The notes beneath the pieces were generated by a model. That model ran no database searches. It saw only the letters and a program-made list of their open reading frames with translations, and was not told where the DNA came from. Positions 21,925-35,228 of a DNA stretch of 64,000 nucleotides are shown here, piece after piece (the first letter of the stretch is position 1; each line of letters begins with the position of its first letter). The stretch spans positions 6,762,501 through 6,826,500 of the forward strand of contig JARKIP010000065.1 in assembly GCA_029990175.1 (NCBI GenBank), in the 5' to 3' direction. Origin of the DNA: Petunia secreta (taxonomy: Eukaryota; Streptophyta; Magnoliopsida; Solanales; Solanaceae). Made by a program: the position numbers and the translations under genes.

Positions 21925-22385
21925 CAAAAGACACCAAGACTATGCAAACTGTCCTTAAGATGCACTTGGATCTTGCAAACGAGTTTGATCGGGTAAGAAA
22001 TGAAGTTCAAATGGATACACCATGAGAAATCAAGCCAAAAGGGGTTTTCTTCAATTAGAGAGAATATCTCAAGTTTAATATAATGTCAAGGTTGTCTAAT
22101 GAAATAAGAAGCCCTAGTAGGTATTTATAGGTTCACCTTACTTGGGAATAAAAGACATAAAAGCCCACAAGTTTGGGTTATAACATAATAAGCCACGGGG
22201 TTAAAATAGTAAATAACTAGAAAATCTTGTAGGCAAAACTCTGAGTCTCAGGCGGGGCGCCTCTGCAGAGGCAAAGCGCCTAGGTGCTGAGGCAGGGCGC
22301 TTGGTTCTTAGGCGGTCCGCCTGGATGGAGATCCAGAGAGTTGTGAGTTCCGGGACTTAAGCAAATTTCAGACGATTTGGGGGTA
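21925..22385 (-). mobile_element. LTR fragment related to element C's LTR
   Basis: Reverse complement of this stretch matches the 61400-61830 part of element C's LTR: the GC-rich GGCGGWCCGCC/GGGCGCC cluster (22250-22325), a TATA box (minus; 22121-22130) and an AAGAAAACCCYTTT block (about 22050). Both LTR ends are missing. Confidence 0.6.
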
Positions 22386-22665
22386 GGCGATACGCAGTCA
22401 AGGCCTACGTCCATGGTTCAAAATCACATAACTAAAACCTTAAATAAATTACATTTATGGGTTTCCCATAACTCCCTGAGTTCGAATAAATAATCAAATT
22501 CATTATCGGGGTCCAATTAACACTTTAAACTATTAATTTAACTTATTAGAACGATGTCTAATATTTCGATTTCTACCGTTAAACTATATTTAAACACACG
22601 TAATAAATTCAAATAATGAGTTAATATCATTACTTGGATGTTTCGGGGTGACAATTCTATTTTTT
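22386..22665. repeat. Dispersed repeat shared with 63260-63545
   Basis: About 280 bases match in the same direction, including ACATTTAT.GGTT..CCATAACTC, GGGTCCAATTAAC, ACCGTTAAA.TATATT and AATATCATTA. It looks like one end of an LTR read on the minus strand. Confidence 0.65.
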
Positions 22666-24101
22666 TTCCTTCTCCTTCTTCTTTTCCTTTCTTTCTCTTG
22701 TTTCTGTCTTTTTTTCCTTCACTAAGTTCTCTGGTTTGTCCTTGTTCTGTTGTTATGCAGTTGCAACTTTGGGATTTCGTCCCTTAGCCTTAGCCACCGC
22801 CTCTCCTTTATTAATCTTTTTCTTTTTCTTTTTTTTTTTTGTTTTGAAAATTTGCTACCGTGACGAAAATTAAAACGGAACCCTACAAAATTCAGAATGA
22901 TCCCAAAATTTTCAATCAAGTTATACAAAATTTATGTGACGTACTCGCTAAGACGGATCTCAAATCGAATACCTGAAACTTAAGATGTGAATTAAACGGA
23001 AAGAGATCAAATTCTTAATTTTTGGAACTTTAGCGGAAACTATCTGAACGACCTCGGAATTCATTTTCGAAAGTTCACACAGGTCACAAATAACAACATG
23101 AATCTAACGATGCTTTCAGATTTCGAATCGGGGCTCATTCACCAAAATCAAGCTCAAAAACCTCTTTTTATGAATTACCGACAACAGAAATTGAAGCCTT
23201 CTTCCAATACCTACAAAACGAGGTCTGATTTAGCTCAAATTTTAAAGACAGGTCCTAACGGATGTTACAGAGCTTTTACGACTATCGACACGCTAATCAA
23301 ATTTCTAACTCCCTAAATGACTTTCTAAGGTCGTTTCACGAAACCCTAGTTCCTCTACTGTTCGAGGCCATTTCCAAAAGATTCCACTGGCAGAAGTCCA
23401 TGAAAATTACATATTTGTGTTCCTCCTCGTGTCTCCTACAAAACCCCTATCATAATATTATGAAAATGAATAGTTTTAGAAAACTCGACCTCTCGTCCTC
23501 GTCGTTGCTATCGCTAGAGAAGCAAGAGACTCAAGCAAAAACTTGGTGTTACTTACCAGGAAGACTCTCATGAAATACACATGCAAACATAGAGGAGAAA
23601 CCGGTCACGATTAACACAATTCATATTCAAATGGGTAATCTTCATCCTCGCACAATTTTTTAATTATTATGTGATACTCATGTTTAATTCGATGCTTCAA
23701 CTAAAATTAGAATTTACATGCGTAGTTTAATCAATTACTATATACGAATTATTTAGGGTAGTGATTATGTGAGTTCGTATGTCCAGTTCATATTTGTGAT
23801 GTTCTTTGGCATTAGGATCAAGGATACATTGTCAAATGATGACTTAGTCCTTAACACACCTTTGGAACTGGTTCTTTATGTTTGAGAGTTTTAGAGACTT
23901 GAGTAGACATGTATTTAGCTTATATTCCTCCCCGAACCATTTGATTTTGAATTCTCAGAATTCTTGATAATATTAAACATGATTAGGTTTACTCTAGAAT
24001 CTCATAATGTATCCGGTAAGCTATATTAACATAAAAGCAAAGTTTCCATGAGAGTACCACTGCCTACGTTTGAAATTTAAATAGTAAATTGATGTTGTGA
24101 T
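22666..24101. other. No gene seen; LTR-like sequence
   Basis: Pyrimidine-rich at 22660-22840, with a T run at 22829-22841, then moderately AT-rich sequence. It may continue the minus-strand LTR that begins at 22386. No ORF longer than about 100 codons and no recognised motif. Confidence 0.4.
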
Positions 24102-27100
24102 TGTTGACACCCAATTTTATCCCTCCTGTTTCAATATCCTTTTTTCAGACAAAATCGTACTGATAATCATACAATTATCTTCAACCTGACCCCTATTCAA
24201 AATCATTATCTCACATAAGCACGCAAATTAGGCAATTTTTAAAGACACCGACACAAACTACGACTAATTACAAAATTCGCACGTTCAATTAAGAAGTTTT
24301 TGCAATTACACTGTTTTCAACAAAATTACTCAAAATTATTTTAAATCTTATAATGATACTTCATACATTTCTTTAAGTCATTATAGCATTTTTAAAATTA
24401 ATTTTTCAATTTCCTACATATTTATGCGTATTTTATACATATTTATATATATTGTATACTATTTTATACACTGCATATACACCTCACCATGCCACGTACA
24501 CCCACATCAGTTCCACGTGGGCATACGTGGCCAAATCTCAACCATCCGATCGCCTAATCCAACAGTGGAAAATAATGTTTCCATTTTTAACTATACACTC
24601 ACCCCCGAAACCCTAAAACTTCTCATTTCCCCCTAACCCTATGCCGCCATCACTCTCTCTTCTCCTCTCCACGAAACCCTAACTCACCACCTCTGCCCAC
24701 TAAAAAACCATGAGAATTATATCTTTTTGATCCTCACACTCTCCGCAACAAAACCCCTATAATGATTTTCCTCTACGACGAAGATCAAAATTCAACCCCA
24801 CCCCAACCTTCGACTCTGTTGTCGAAACTGAAACTCCGGTGGAATTTTTACTAAATTATGAGCATCCCTATCCTGAAGTAGAGGAGAACCTTTATGCATA
24901 CACGATTTGAGTCGGGCTAAATTGAACCCAATTCCAACTTTAAACCAGGTTAGCCTTGTCTCTTATTTATATTTGTGAATCCCTCTGACATTACACCTAA
25001 ATTTGCCGGCATTATCTGTGTATTAACATGCCTAATTGTTACTTATTAATTAGTTAAAGTGAAAGACCACATGATTACTAATTTTTATCTTAATTCACTA
25101 GTTAGGTTGGATTACTGCTCTAAGACTGTTTGTGAGCTTGGGTTTGATACCCTCTTAACTTGTATTTCATGTCACCCTTATAGTGTGCTCACCTTTGTTT
25201 GATAGCATATATAGCCTTTTATTTTGTTAAAATTCCAGATCATGTGCTTGTTTGAACTAAAAATTAAAAGAGTGACTAATTTACATGATTGGAATGATCT
25301 TGATTGGCTCAAATTGAATTGTGATTGAAATTTTAATTGAAAACTGGGATGGAAGTTGGTTATTTAATTGATTCAGTGTCAGTTAGGGACTTTTGAAATC
25401 TGTCAAGGGATTTTTCGAGCCTAAATTGATTTAAAATACTTTTATATATTGATTCTTGAATCTGGATGTTTATTAATCAAAAGGGAGGGATTGTACTTGT
25501 CATAGGTTCTGATTTACCTTAGTTTTAATGTTTGAGTGAATTAAACTTGGTAAGTCCACCTAACGGAATCCTTATAAGTTTGGAAGACAATATTCCCTTG
25601 CCTTTTATACTTTTACCCGTTTGAGTTTGAACTTTCACTCTAGCACCTATTTAAACTGGCCTTTTTGTTCACTTTATACACAGTTTTTACACATTCATAC
25701 ACTTAATTATAGAGCACACTGCAAACATCTCTCTCTCTCTCTCTTTTTCTGAATCACTTATTGTTCTTTTTTACTTAAGAGAAGAGAAGCTTTCACTCCA
25801 CTGATGCAAGTTCTCTCCTTGCTGCACCCTCACTGTCTGCTATTACTACTTGTTCTGCTAAGTATAAGGTAGTCAATATCTCTTAATCCCTATGAACATG
25901 TGAATGTATGGTTCTCTAGTCTTGTGCATGTGTGCTACTTGTCTGACCCTTCTTTAGTCATTAACACTCGTCTGCAGGTTCTTTTGGGATAGTTCTAAAA
26001 ACTATACCCTGGTTTGTATTGCAGGGACTCTAGATGCTAAAAGGAAGAGGCATGAATAGCCTCATTGTACTAACTAATCTCATGCCGGGAATGAGCTCAA
26101 TAGGGTCATATGCTAGGGTAAAACAATGGGTTATTCTGATGATATCAGACACTGCCTTACTCTAATTCGATGGTTTCATTATCATGTAGACTTCCCCATA
26201 TCTGTGTATTTGTTAGGGTTCCTGTATATATTATATGTGTTTGGCAACTATGCCAAGGCCACCCAGGAGCCTCCTCCTTAACCCTCACTCCTACGTGTAT
26301 CATGCATCATCATTCTAACCTGGAACATGAACTACGCATATTAAGTTAAAGTAATTAAACCCGTGCAACAGGTTTAGGTAAAATCCTTGGTAACATATTT
26401 GTGAAAAATTGGAAATCTGGCAAATTCTATTGACCAGGGGCTATTTGTGCGATAATTGCTAAAATCTGGTTTACTTATGTGAAACTGAAACTGTCCCTCT
26501 TTGCATAAAAAATACAGGCCCAAAACAATTTTAAAATGTGGCCTTTTATGTGTATAAACTGATTTCGACAGCCGCCTTAGTTGCATTTGTGTACTTTCGT
26601 GTACCCTCTTTCACAAAACAGCTCCATATACATATCTTTGAAAACTGACCCCAAAAGCAAATAGCCATTAAAGTTAGGACTAGACAATTAATGTCAATTC
26701 ATGCCGATTAAGAATGACTGATATTTTTTTATAAAATAACCCTAATTTGGTTTCATGTCAAATCTGAAAGTATTTTAGAAAAGTGGCTATTTTTGCAATA
26801 ATACATTAAAACATTAAATTGCATAAATAAGCTGCTTTATAATATTTGCTTGATATTTTGACTGGATTGACCTAGCATTTGCAAAATCTGAGGCCAAATG
26901 TGCTATTAGGCGTTGGCTTAGGCCGTTTCTTTAAAATTCGAAAGCCCGGAACTCAACTTCTCACTGCTCATTCAATTGTTTGCACAAATACCCCTGTTTG
27001 ATTGACTGATTGAAATTTTAGCTCTCAAGCTAGTAATATAATGTGTAAATGTAACCAACGCTTGTCTATAGCCTTTTTAACATCCCAAAAGTAAAAGCTC

Positions 27101-27345
27101 GGGCGGGAACCACTTTTTATGGGACTTAGGAAAGTTTCTAACACCTTCTTCCCTTGGACTTCTTGCCCTCGAATCTCTGGAAATATGATTTATTGAATGA
27201 AATCCGACCTTAGACATTTAGGTGGCCTAAAATACCTTAGAAGACGCATATTAGGTGGCGACTCCAATTTTAATCTCAACTGAGTTACCTAGTCAAACCC
27301 AAGCCTTGACTAGCTGCGAGTTGGTTAAAAAAAGGGTGTGCAACA
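24102..27345 (+). mobile_element. Solo-LTR-like sequence of the Ogre family
   Basis: Starts TGTTGACACCCAATTTTATCC as in element A's LTR and ends with the family's distal blocks: GGGAACCACTTTTTATGGGACTTAGG, TAGGTGGCCTAAAATACC, GGTGGCGACTCC, then GTGTGCAACA. No PBS follows. The flanks (GTGAT and TTTAT) do not match, so a clean target duplication is lacking. Length 3.24 kb. A CT run lies at 25728-25744. It may be element B's displaced 3' LTR or an independent solo LTR. Confidence 0.65.
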
Positions 27346-28628
27346 TTTATTAAGGGAATTAAGAGAAAAATCAGTTTTAATTGATTGGAATATTGCCAAA
27401 ATATTAAGGGAAAATCTTTTAATTCAAATATTTTTTATTTTCAGATATTGTGATAGGAAATCATATATGGAAATATATATGAAAGGATCCCTTTTGATTT
27501 CAGACATAATCAAGTCTTTCCTTATACAAGTTTTACCAGTTTTTACCCCTTTTATATTGCAATTAAATTTTTTAAAAGCCCTACACTATTCCTATATAAA
27601 CAAGACTCTTCCACCTCACAGACACCTTACTCACACGTTGAAACACTCACCACAATACTCTCTCTCCCTCTTGCTTATTAATGTTTAGTTACCTGGTTGT
27701 TTGAAAAGTGAGACTTTTGTGTCTTTGAGTTTGCTTTTCTAACTCAATATTGGCTGGTTCACTGCTTGCTTCTAACCTGTAAGGGTAAGGACCTGTAACA
27801 AGGGTTACAATGTAACCCCAGAAATCCTTTTTCTTGTTCTTCTAATCCTGCAGTCAAGATTGGATATTGTTTGTTTGCTCTTGTGTTCCCCTCTATATGT
27901 TTCTATGTTGTGTTAAGTCTCCTCTTGGTCCACGAACTAATCCCTTTTGCAAGTTCTCTTTTCTTTTCAGATTGTTCATAAAGAATACCATTCTAGTATC
28001 TATTTGCAGGACCCTCAAAGTAGTTTTCTTTGATTTAAAGACAATCTCAAAGTCTTTGGACAAGGATTGAATAAGAGTCCTAAGGGCAGTGCATCCAGGG
28101 CACATACCTATATCTCTTGTACCTCCTTTTAGATCCCCATTATATTGTATTTGCTATGTCCTCCAGCTTTTACTTTCAAGTACGCTAAAATATGTTGTCA
28201 ATTATGGCTTAAGGGCCATAAGAACACACCGCAATGAGCAGTGGACATTAGGCTACGCAGGGGCCTTCTTCTAACATTTTCTCAAAGGGTGACTAATTAA
28301 AAAAGAACTAGGATTGTCTCTGTGTCTGGAAATACGGCTATAAATAGGCTTGCTAAGTGAGGAAATCAGTTGGTGTTAGACTGCGTACAGAATGTGAAAG
28401 TTTAAACTAACAATGGCTTTTTTCGTAACTCTGTCCCAGTGGAGGAAGTTTTTTGCAAAAGTTTATGTTGGTCCAACTTTTAAACGGCCTGTTCTTTTAC
28501 AAAATGTAACTCAAAAAATATTTACGTTCACTTCCTATACACTAATTAATAGTGTGGAGGAGGGTAATAAGCCAAGGCTTTGGGGGTCAACCCTTGGGTA
28601 CCTAAATTCATGTACATGCATGTGCGTC
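27346..28628 (+). repeat. LTR-like fragment, family uncertain
   Basis: Contains a promoter-like CCTATATAAAC at 27591-27601 and the GGCTACGCAGGGGCCTTC block (about 28250) that recurs as GGCTACCCAGGGGCCT at 30848 and 48865. No clear ends and no gene. Probably a truncated relative of the Ogre-type LTRs. Confidence 0.45.
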
Positions 28629-31434
28629 TGTTGACACCCAATTTTGTCCCTCCTATTTTCAAAATCAACAGTTTTTGAATTTTACACACGATTATGTACT
28701 CATTCTTGCCTCGTCCATTCTTTTCAAATTATATTCTCATAATAGTCGGGCAATTGAGGCCATTTTCAAAAGTGTCACCTCGAACCATAGCTATTTTTAC
28801 AATTGTCGCAATTACCTCTTCTTCTTTTTTTGACAAAATTGTCCGAATCGTTTTAAATCCCAAAAGTATATTTTCATACGCCCCTAGTCATTTTAACGCT
28901 TTAAAATTAATTCCATAAGTTTTCTATGTTTTTATACCTATTTTATGCAATTTTATACCCATTTTATACTAAAATTACACTAGTTATACACTATTTATAC
29001 GCATATATACTTATATACACGTATACACACACACCCCTACACATCAGACTATTTCTGCCACCTTCGCACCTACATGGTTAAATCCTGGCCGTCCACGTAA
29101 TGGATCCAACGGCCAGGATACATATTTCCTATTTTAACTACACACCTCCCCCCCCCCCCCCCCCGCCAAACCCTACATCTCTCTCTCATTTCCACCAAAC
29201 ACTCCGCCTCTCCTCTCATTTTTCTCTCTTTCTGCGACACCCTAAGCCTCCACTGTTCATGGCGATTTTCGGCCATTTTCGCTGGTGGAATTTGAAAATA
29301 ATTACATCATTGTGTTCCTCTCCTCGTCCGTCACAAAACCCCTGTACTTTTGTTGCCGTTTTGACAAATGTCAAAGTTGGCCCCGCGTCGATAAGAACTG
29401 CAGCTGCCCGAAAAAATCTCCGGCCATGGTTAAACGGTAACTCTTCCTTTTCTTTTGATGTTCCTTGCCTACGCGACATTACTCCTAAATTTGCCTAACT
29501 TTTGTTCGTGCATTAGTGTGCCTGACTGTTGTTAAAATAGAACAACCGCATGATTATTAATCTTCATCTAAATTTTAAATATCGTTTGAATCTATGTGTG
29601 GATGAATTTCGATGTGTGAGCAGTACTTTGTGTCTTGTTGCTCAAAATCCTATCTTTAAAATCCGTTAATGCCTGAAGCATTATCACGATGTTTTTGCAA
29701 CTACCTTGATCCCCTACCCTGATTTAAAATTGTATAATTTCCATGATCACTTATGTTTTACATTTTACTCACACTTTTGTTATTATTGGATACACGATTT
29801 AATGCTTAAAAATGAGGTAGTAATCTGATTAAAGGGATTTTTGACTGATTAAATTAGAATTCATGATTGGCAACATAAAGGGAAGTTGGTCCTATGATTG
29901 ATATGATTTCAATTGGAATTCCCTCAAAATCTGTTAACATTATTTTAAATAATTTCGAGCCGAGGACTTGTTTAAGGATCAGTCTTTTGAACCTATACAC
30001 TTTCAAAGCTATGGGGAGGGAGTCCAAAGTGATTTAGGAATAGGTTTGCCTTAATTCTGGGGGATTTGATTGGTTTATTTTTGGTAAGTCCACCTAGTGG
30101 CATTGTTTTAAATTTGGAAGTGATTTTTCCTTGCCTTTTGCATATCACCCGTTTGAATCTTGAATCCCCACCCCTCACACCTATATAAACTTGGCCCTAG
30201 ACATAAGTTGAGGACACGGTTCAATACAAAAGAAAAACACAAGCATACATATTCTCAATACTGCATATTACTATCTTCTCTGAATTTTCTTTCAAGATCA
30301 TTGAAAGGACCCTGTTCTCTTTCTCTACTTCTGTTTCTGAAGGCACTTAGCATCATATACACCTTGTTTGCTTGTTCACTACTGTTGCTCAGAAGATATA
30401 TCTCTATTGTTGAACACTGTTGCCTATACTTTAAACCTGTTTATGCCTCGTTTTCCTACTTGTTTGTTTTCACTGTTTGAAATTGCATGACTTAAACTAC
30501 CTGCACTTGTTTGACATCCTGTCTCTATGCACCTTGGTTCTGGAATTATTCTAGCCACTGTTAACTTCTATACATTGTATTAGGATGGTCTGAAAGGGCC
30601 ATACTAGTGCAAACGATTGCAGGATATTGAATTGGTACATTCCAGTTTCTATTTAATGATGTTATAGAGTGGTGAAGCATAATCATTTGAGATTATGAAC
30701 CACTTGGGCAGTTTTAACGTGATGCACAGAGAATAAAGCTTTAATACATGTTTTCCCCTCTCTAGTATCCCCTTATGTGTATATTTGTTAGGACTTTTCC
30801 TATTGTATCTAGCTAAAACAGGTCACACAGTTTCAAAGCTGTGTAATGGGCTACCCAGGGGCCTACCTTTACCCTTCTCTACTTATGTGTTTGCATCATA
30901 CATTTAGGTAGAGCTCTATCTGCACTCGACTGATAGTTTAAAAGCATAGCATGTCGTACCTGATGATTTGGGTTCATTTGCAAAAATATGGCACGGGAAG
31001 CAATGGTTTGCCTTTTTGGCCCTGCTAATAGATGGTTTGCAAAAATGCCCCCGTTAAGATTTAATGAAAAAAATACGGGGCCAAGACTTCCTGTTATATT
31101 TTTCCGCTTTTCAACACTTATCCCTTCAAGTATTGGCAATAGGCAATACTTACCGCACTAGGCCGTAAGTCCTGGCAATTGCCAAGACTTGACATTGACT
31201 CCTGTTTGATTTTCCAACACTTGCACGACAACTATTGGCAATAGGCAACACTTGCTGCACTGCGTCGTAAGTCTACTTGCCCCTTCCATTTTTCCCTGCA
31301 TTCTCGCCGTATAACTTGAAGTATTGGCAAAACAGCGTTTTTCCTTGAAGTATAGCCAATTGCCAAGACTTACAAATTTTTTGCCTTGAAGTCTTGACTT
31401 GCGGACTAAATAAGGGTATTTTGCTAAAACATTT

Positions 31435-33587
31435 TGTTGACACCCAATTTTGTCCCGAAATTTTCAATTAGCATCTAATTATGTTTAAAATAAGATTAAT
31501 TTTTTATAATAAATTAAGTTAATAATTTTAACGTAAAAAGGCCATAATTGTCCTTCATTTTGAATCCTGGCCTATTAACGCAACACATAATTTTACTCCT
31601 AGCCTAAATTCTAAAAAGCCCTAATCCCCACTCACAAAAACCCCAACCAACTATTCAATCATTGGCTTTTGATCCCCAAAACCCTACACCCATTTTAATT
31701 AATCGATCAGCCCCCCTCCACTCATGATCTTACCTACATCACCTACTTCAATCTTCTTCCCTAGACACACCACACACAGATTTGTAAACGCACATGCCCT
31801 ACTCCATCATCCTCTCCTCCTCTTCCTTCACCCCAGCACATACTCCACACATAACACCATTACCCACCTCCTCACTAACACAAAAATCTACACAAATCCA
31901 TCCAACATACACACTCTACAGTACATACACCACACCTCGTTTCTCCTCTAGCACACGACTCCGATCTCCCCATCTTCACAATACACGCTAGACCTCATTC
32001 TCCCATCTACGTCTTCTTCCTCAAAAATCAGAAACAATAACCATCATCACCTCCCCATACACAAAACAGATATACATCATATACGAAACACCTCTCACCA
32101 AATCTGCATAATCTTTCTGTCTTTATTTTATTTCATTGTTGATTCTTGTTATTGAGTGTTGATTGACAGGGAAATTGGGAGCAAGTGGAGTAGCGGTGGT
32201 ATCAACCACCATCGACAGCGGCGAGACCCACCGTCGCTAGGAAATCTTGTCGCTGGCGAATCATTTTTTTTTTGTTGTTTTGTTTTGCTGATTCGTTGTG
32301 GAAAGTTGAAAGAAAGAAATGGGTTGCAGTGGTGCCGCCTAAGGCCGGCGGTCGCTCCTCTCTCCAGCTCTCCTCCGCCCTTTGCTTCACTGTCTTCGGC
32401 GGGTGTTGATATTCTCGTTTATTTGGCTTTTGGCTTCGTTATACATGTTTCATTGTTTCTCTGACCTTTTATTTAGTGCAGAGATGACTTTCTATCCACT
32501 CGATTTGGATTTTAACTCATTGCTTTTGTTACTGTTGACTCATGTTTAAGACTTGTACTTTATGTGCAAGGTTTGTTTTGCTATATACTGATTCAGTCTT
32601 TTGAGTGCAGGAATGTCTGACTTATATGACATCTTCGGGATAATTTTCGACCCATCTATGGCACAATGTCTGGACTGATTTTGAGCAAAACTACTACACC
32701 GATCATGGCCTATGAAAAAATATTTAATTTGAGGCTTTACGGACTGATTCGAACGGATACTACACCATTTTGGCCAATGAAAAATACATATACACGTATT
32801 GAGGCCTCGGGATCGATTTGAACATGATACTACACTTGAACCGTCCCGTTCCCGTGTCCCTAAAGCAAAATGCGATGATGAATGTATGAAATTGATGCAA
32901 AGCAAGTTGAATAGAGTAACGGAATTGGTACTTGGATGGCAACATGATCGGCAAGCGTGTTTGCAACCGTACCAACATCCCGAACCTCTACATGACGCAC
33001 CATACAAATCTGAGCCTAAATTTTGCAAAAACAACCCCCTTTACTATTATTATTATTTTACTACTACTATTATATATATATTATTATTATTACTATTATT
33101 ATTATTACTTTATTACTTCATTATTAGTATTTTATTTTCATTAATTATTATACTTTATTATCGTACTAATCCAGTTTAATTCATATTTTATTGCGAGGTA
33201 CCTCTTGGCACGAACAACTCGGGAACAATTTTGGCTAACTTACAAATGGGAATAGTCCATTGCATTTGGAGTCGTTTGGCTTGAATTCGAACTCAAGCAG
33301 TCAAGACATAAGATCTTAGGAAATTTAGAAAATTCAAGGCTCCCGCGAGTTGATCAATATCTCGGGTTCTATCTTTAACTTTGTATTCCTTTCTTAGATA
33401 TTTATATAAATAAAATGTGTGAATATTTTATTTATCAATAATATTTGATTGCTTGGTATATTGCTTTACTTTATGTGCATTACCCTTTATTTTGTAGTCG
33501 TTATTTAATTTATTGCAAATTGGGGTCATCTTAGCAAATGCGTGCAAGTAAAATATATATTTTGCAAATAAGCTTTTTATTCAATTG

Positions 33588-33673
<86 letters not shown>

Positions 33674-33977
33674 AATAATTCTTTCCGAAAGAAAAGTGCA
33701 CTTGTAAATATTTGGAAACCTGTCGGATTAACCGTTTTTAACGGAATTTCGGAAGTGCCTTAAAAACTTTCTTCTGAAATTAATAAAACCTCTTACCTTT
33801 AGAATCTTTGAAAGAAAGACCGTATTTTTATAAAAATAGAGTTTTTTGCACGCATTTGCTAATTTGGTTCACTGTTTTCCTTAAATTGGGTGGCGACTCC
33901 AAAACTCCAAAAGAGTTAGTCCATCCTGTCGATATTCTGAAATTTATCTTTTTCGGGATAATTTTTGGGGTTCAACA
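31435..33977 (+). mobile_element. Solo LTR with target duplicate CATTT
   Basis: Starts TGTTGACACCCAATTTTGTCC and ends GGGGTTCAACA; CATTT is repeated at 31430-31434 and 33978-33982. Length 2543 bp with no internal region, so it is the product of LTR-LTR recombination. It contains GGTGGCGACTCC (33889) as in the other family LTRs and an ATT microsatellite. Confidence 0.95.
33588..33670. repeat. ATT microsatellite, about 27 units
   Basis: Uninterrupted ATT repeat within the solo LTR. A less regular ATT/ACT/AT tract lies at 33043-33115. Confidence 0.95.
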
Positions 33978-35210
33978 CATTTCTTAGAGCGGGTAATTTT
34001 GTAAAACCACTCCTACGGTGAAATTTTTTGGATGATTTGCACTTGTTGGACAGTGATATCCGCACGTAATTTGATGATTTTGATAACAAGTTTCAATCCT
34101 TAGTTGACTGAAATTAAATGCAAAACGATTTTAATGCTTAAGCTGTTTTAGAAACGGTGATTTTTCATAATAGGGGCTATATGTGTTATAACTGCCGTAA
34201 TTAAGACTGTTTCTGTAAAATTCAAAGCTGCCCCTCTTTCGCACAACTAATTCAGGCCCAAAAATATTTTCAAAAATGGTCTTTATATGCGATAAACTAG
34301 TTTTTCAACAACTAACGCTCCTATGCACTAATCCAATAGTGTATAGGGGTGTATAAAAGTTTGGGGCAGTTTATACACTTTAAAATTATTTCTTAAAAGT
34401 TAAAATTATGATTGGATCATGTATTTGCATGTTATATTTATATATATACATATTTACCTGTGACAGCCTCCTTATTTGCATTTACGTGCTTCTGTGACAC
34501 TCATTTTCGAAAACAGCCTCTCGTTTATATATACACACTTTTAAAATCTGACCCCAACACAAAAAAGGCCATTAAGATTAGGGCTCGACAATTAATGACG
34601 AGTCACACCGACCCTAAATGGCACACATTTTGTTTTAAAACAAAACCCCTTTTTTGTTACTGGCTAAATCGGGATTTATTTACAAACATACACCATATGT
34701 GTAAATCTTTCTCTTGTGTAAATTGCATATATAAGTTGAAGATTGAACACCCTTTGGTCTGTTAACACTTGTTTGCGATTAGGCATTTAATATTAGAAGC
34801 TGTAATTACGATTAGGCTTAAATATAAGCCGAACATGAAAACTATTTGCGTGTGTGTATAGATATACTACATCTTTAGTTAAAATGTTAAACCAAATCTC
34901 CAAGTTAGTACACCTGATAATATATACTCTTTTTATCCCAAAACTTAGACTCGGATGGTAACCACTTTTCGTGGGACTTGGAGAACTGCCTAACACCTTC
35001 TCCCCCGAGTCATTTGGGCTTCTTACCTATATAGAATCTCTGAAATTGACTAGTTGACCTATTAAACTTGACTTTAGACACTTAGGTGACCTAATATGCC
35101 TTAGGAACTATATTAGGTGGCGACTCCAACATTAAACTCAAACGAGTTCACCTAGTCAAATCCGAAATCCGACTCGCCTCGAGTTGAGTCCAAAATCGGG
35201 TATGACAGAA

Positions 35211-35228
35211 TGGCGACTCTGCTGGGGA
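35211..35228 (+). other. Primer-binding site of element A
   Basis: TGGCGACTCTGCTGGGGA, three bases after the LTR end. This is the form reported for Ogre elements, complementary to tRNA-Arg. Confidence 0.92.

Larger units (their letters stand above)
30972..34036 (+). other. Segment present in the 5' LTR but not in the 3' LTR of element A
   Basis: The LTRs agree to GATGATTTG at 30963-30971 and again from GATGATTTG at 34028-34036; the 3' LTR has this 9-mer once (48977-48985). Without the nested solo LTR the extra piece is about 0.5 kb. It holds partial repeats of TATTGGCAATAGGCAA and TTGGCAATTGCCAAGACTT. It could be original sequence lost from the 3' LTR by recombination at the 9-mer, or an insertion with a 9-bp target duplicate; no terminal inverted repeats are evident. 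Confidence 0.6.
28629..35207 (+). repeat. 5' LTR of element A (with nested solo LTR)
   Basis: Begins TGTTGACACCC at 28629 and ends GGGTATGACA at 35207. Without the nested solo LTR and its duplicate it is about 4.03 kb, within the long range known for Ogre. A TATA box (CCTATATAAACTTGG) is at 30181. Bases 29440-30970 are nearly the same as 47420-48975 in the 3' LTR. A C run lies at 29148-29164. Confidence 0.9.

Noticed and set aside
21574..21927. Minus-strand frames rich in Cys, Leu and Ser over the tandem repeat
   Set aside because: They arise from repetition of a short unit; the element's sense strand is plus and the same repeat is open in several frames.
24102..27345. Assignment as a definite solo LTR with target duplication
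   Set aside because: The flanks GTGAT and TTTAT do not match, so I kept it only as solo-LTR-like.
28089..28634. Small ORFs between the LTR-like pieces
   Set aside because: Short, unconserved and in LTR-like sequence with no gene signals.
31724..31991. Pro/Thr/His-rich small ORFs
   Set aside because: Low-complexity CA-rich part of a solo LTR; overlapping frames are equally open and no start context or homology supports them.
32546..33034. Minus-strand 162-codon Cys/Ser-rich frame
   Set aside because: Lies inside the solo LTR with no recognisable domain; likely chance.
30972..34036. Mutator-like transposon based on the 9-bp flanking repeat
   Set aside because: The ends are not inverted repeats and no transposase or TIR is seen; deletion in the other LTR explains the pattern equally well.
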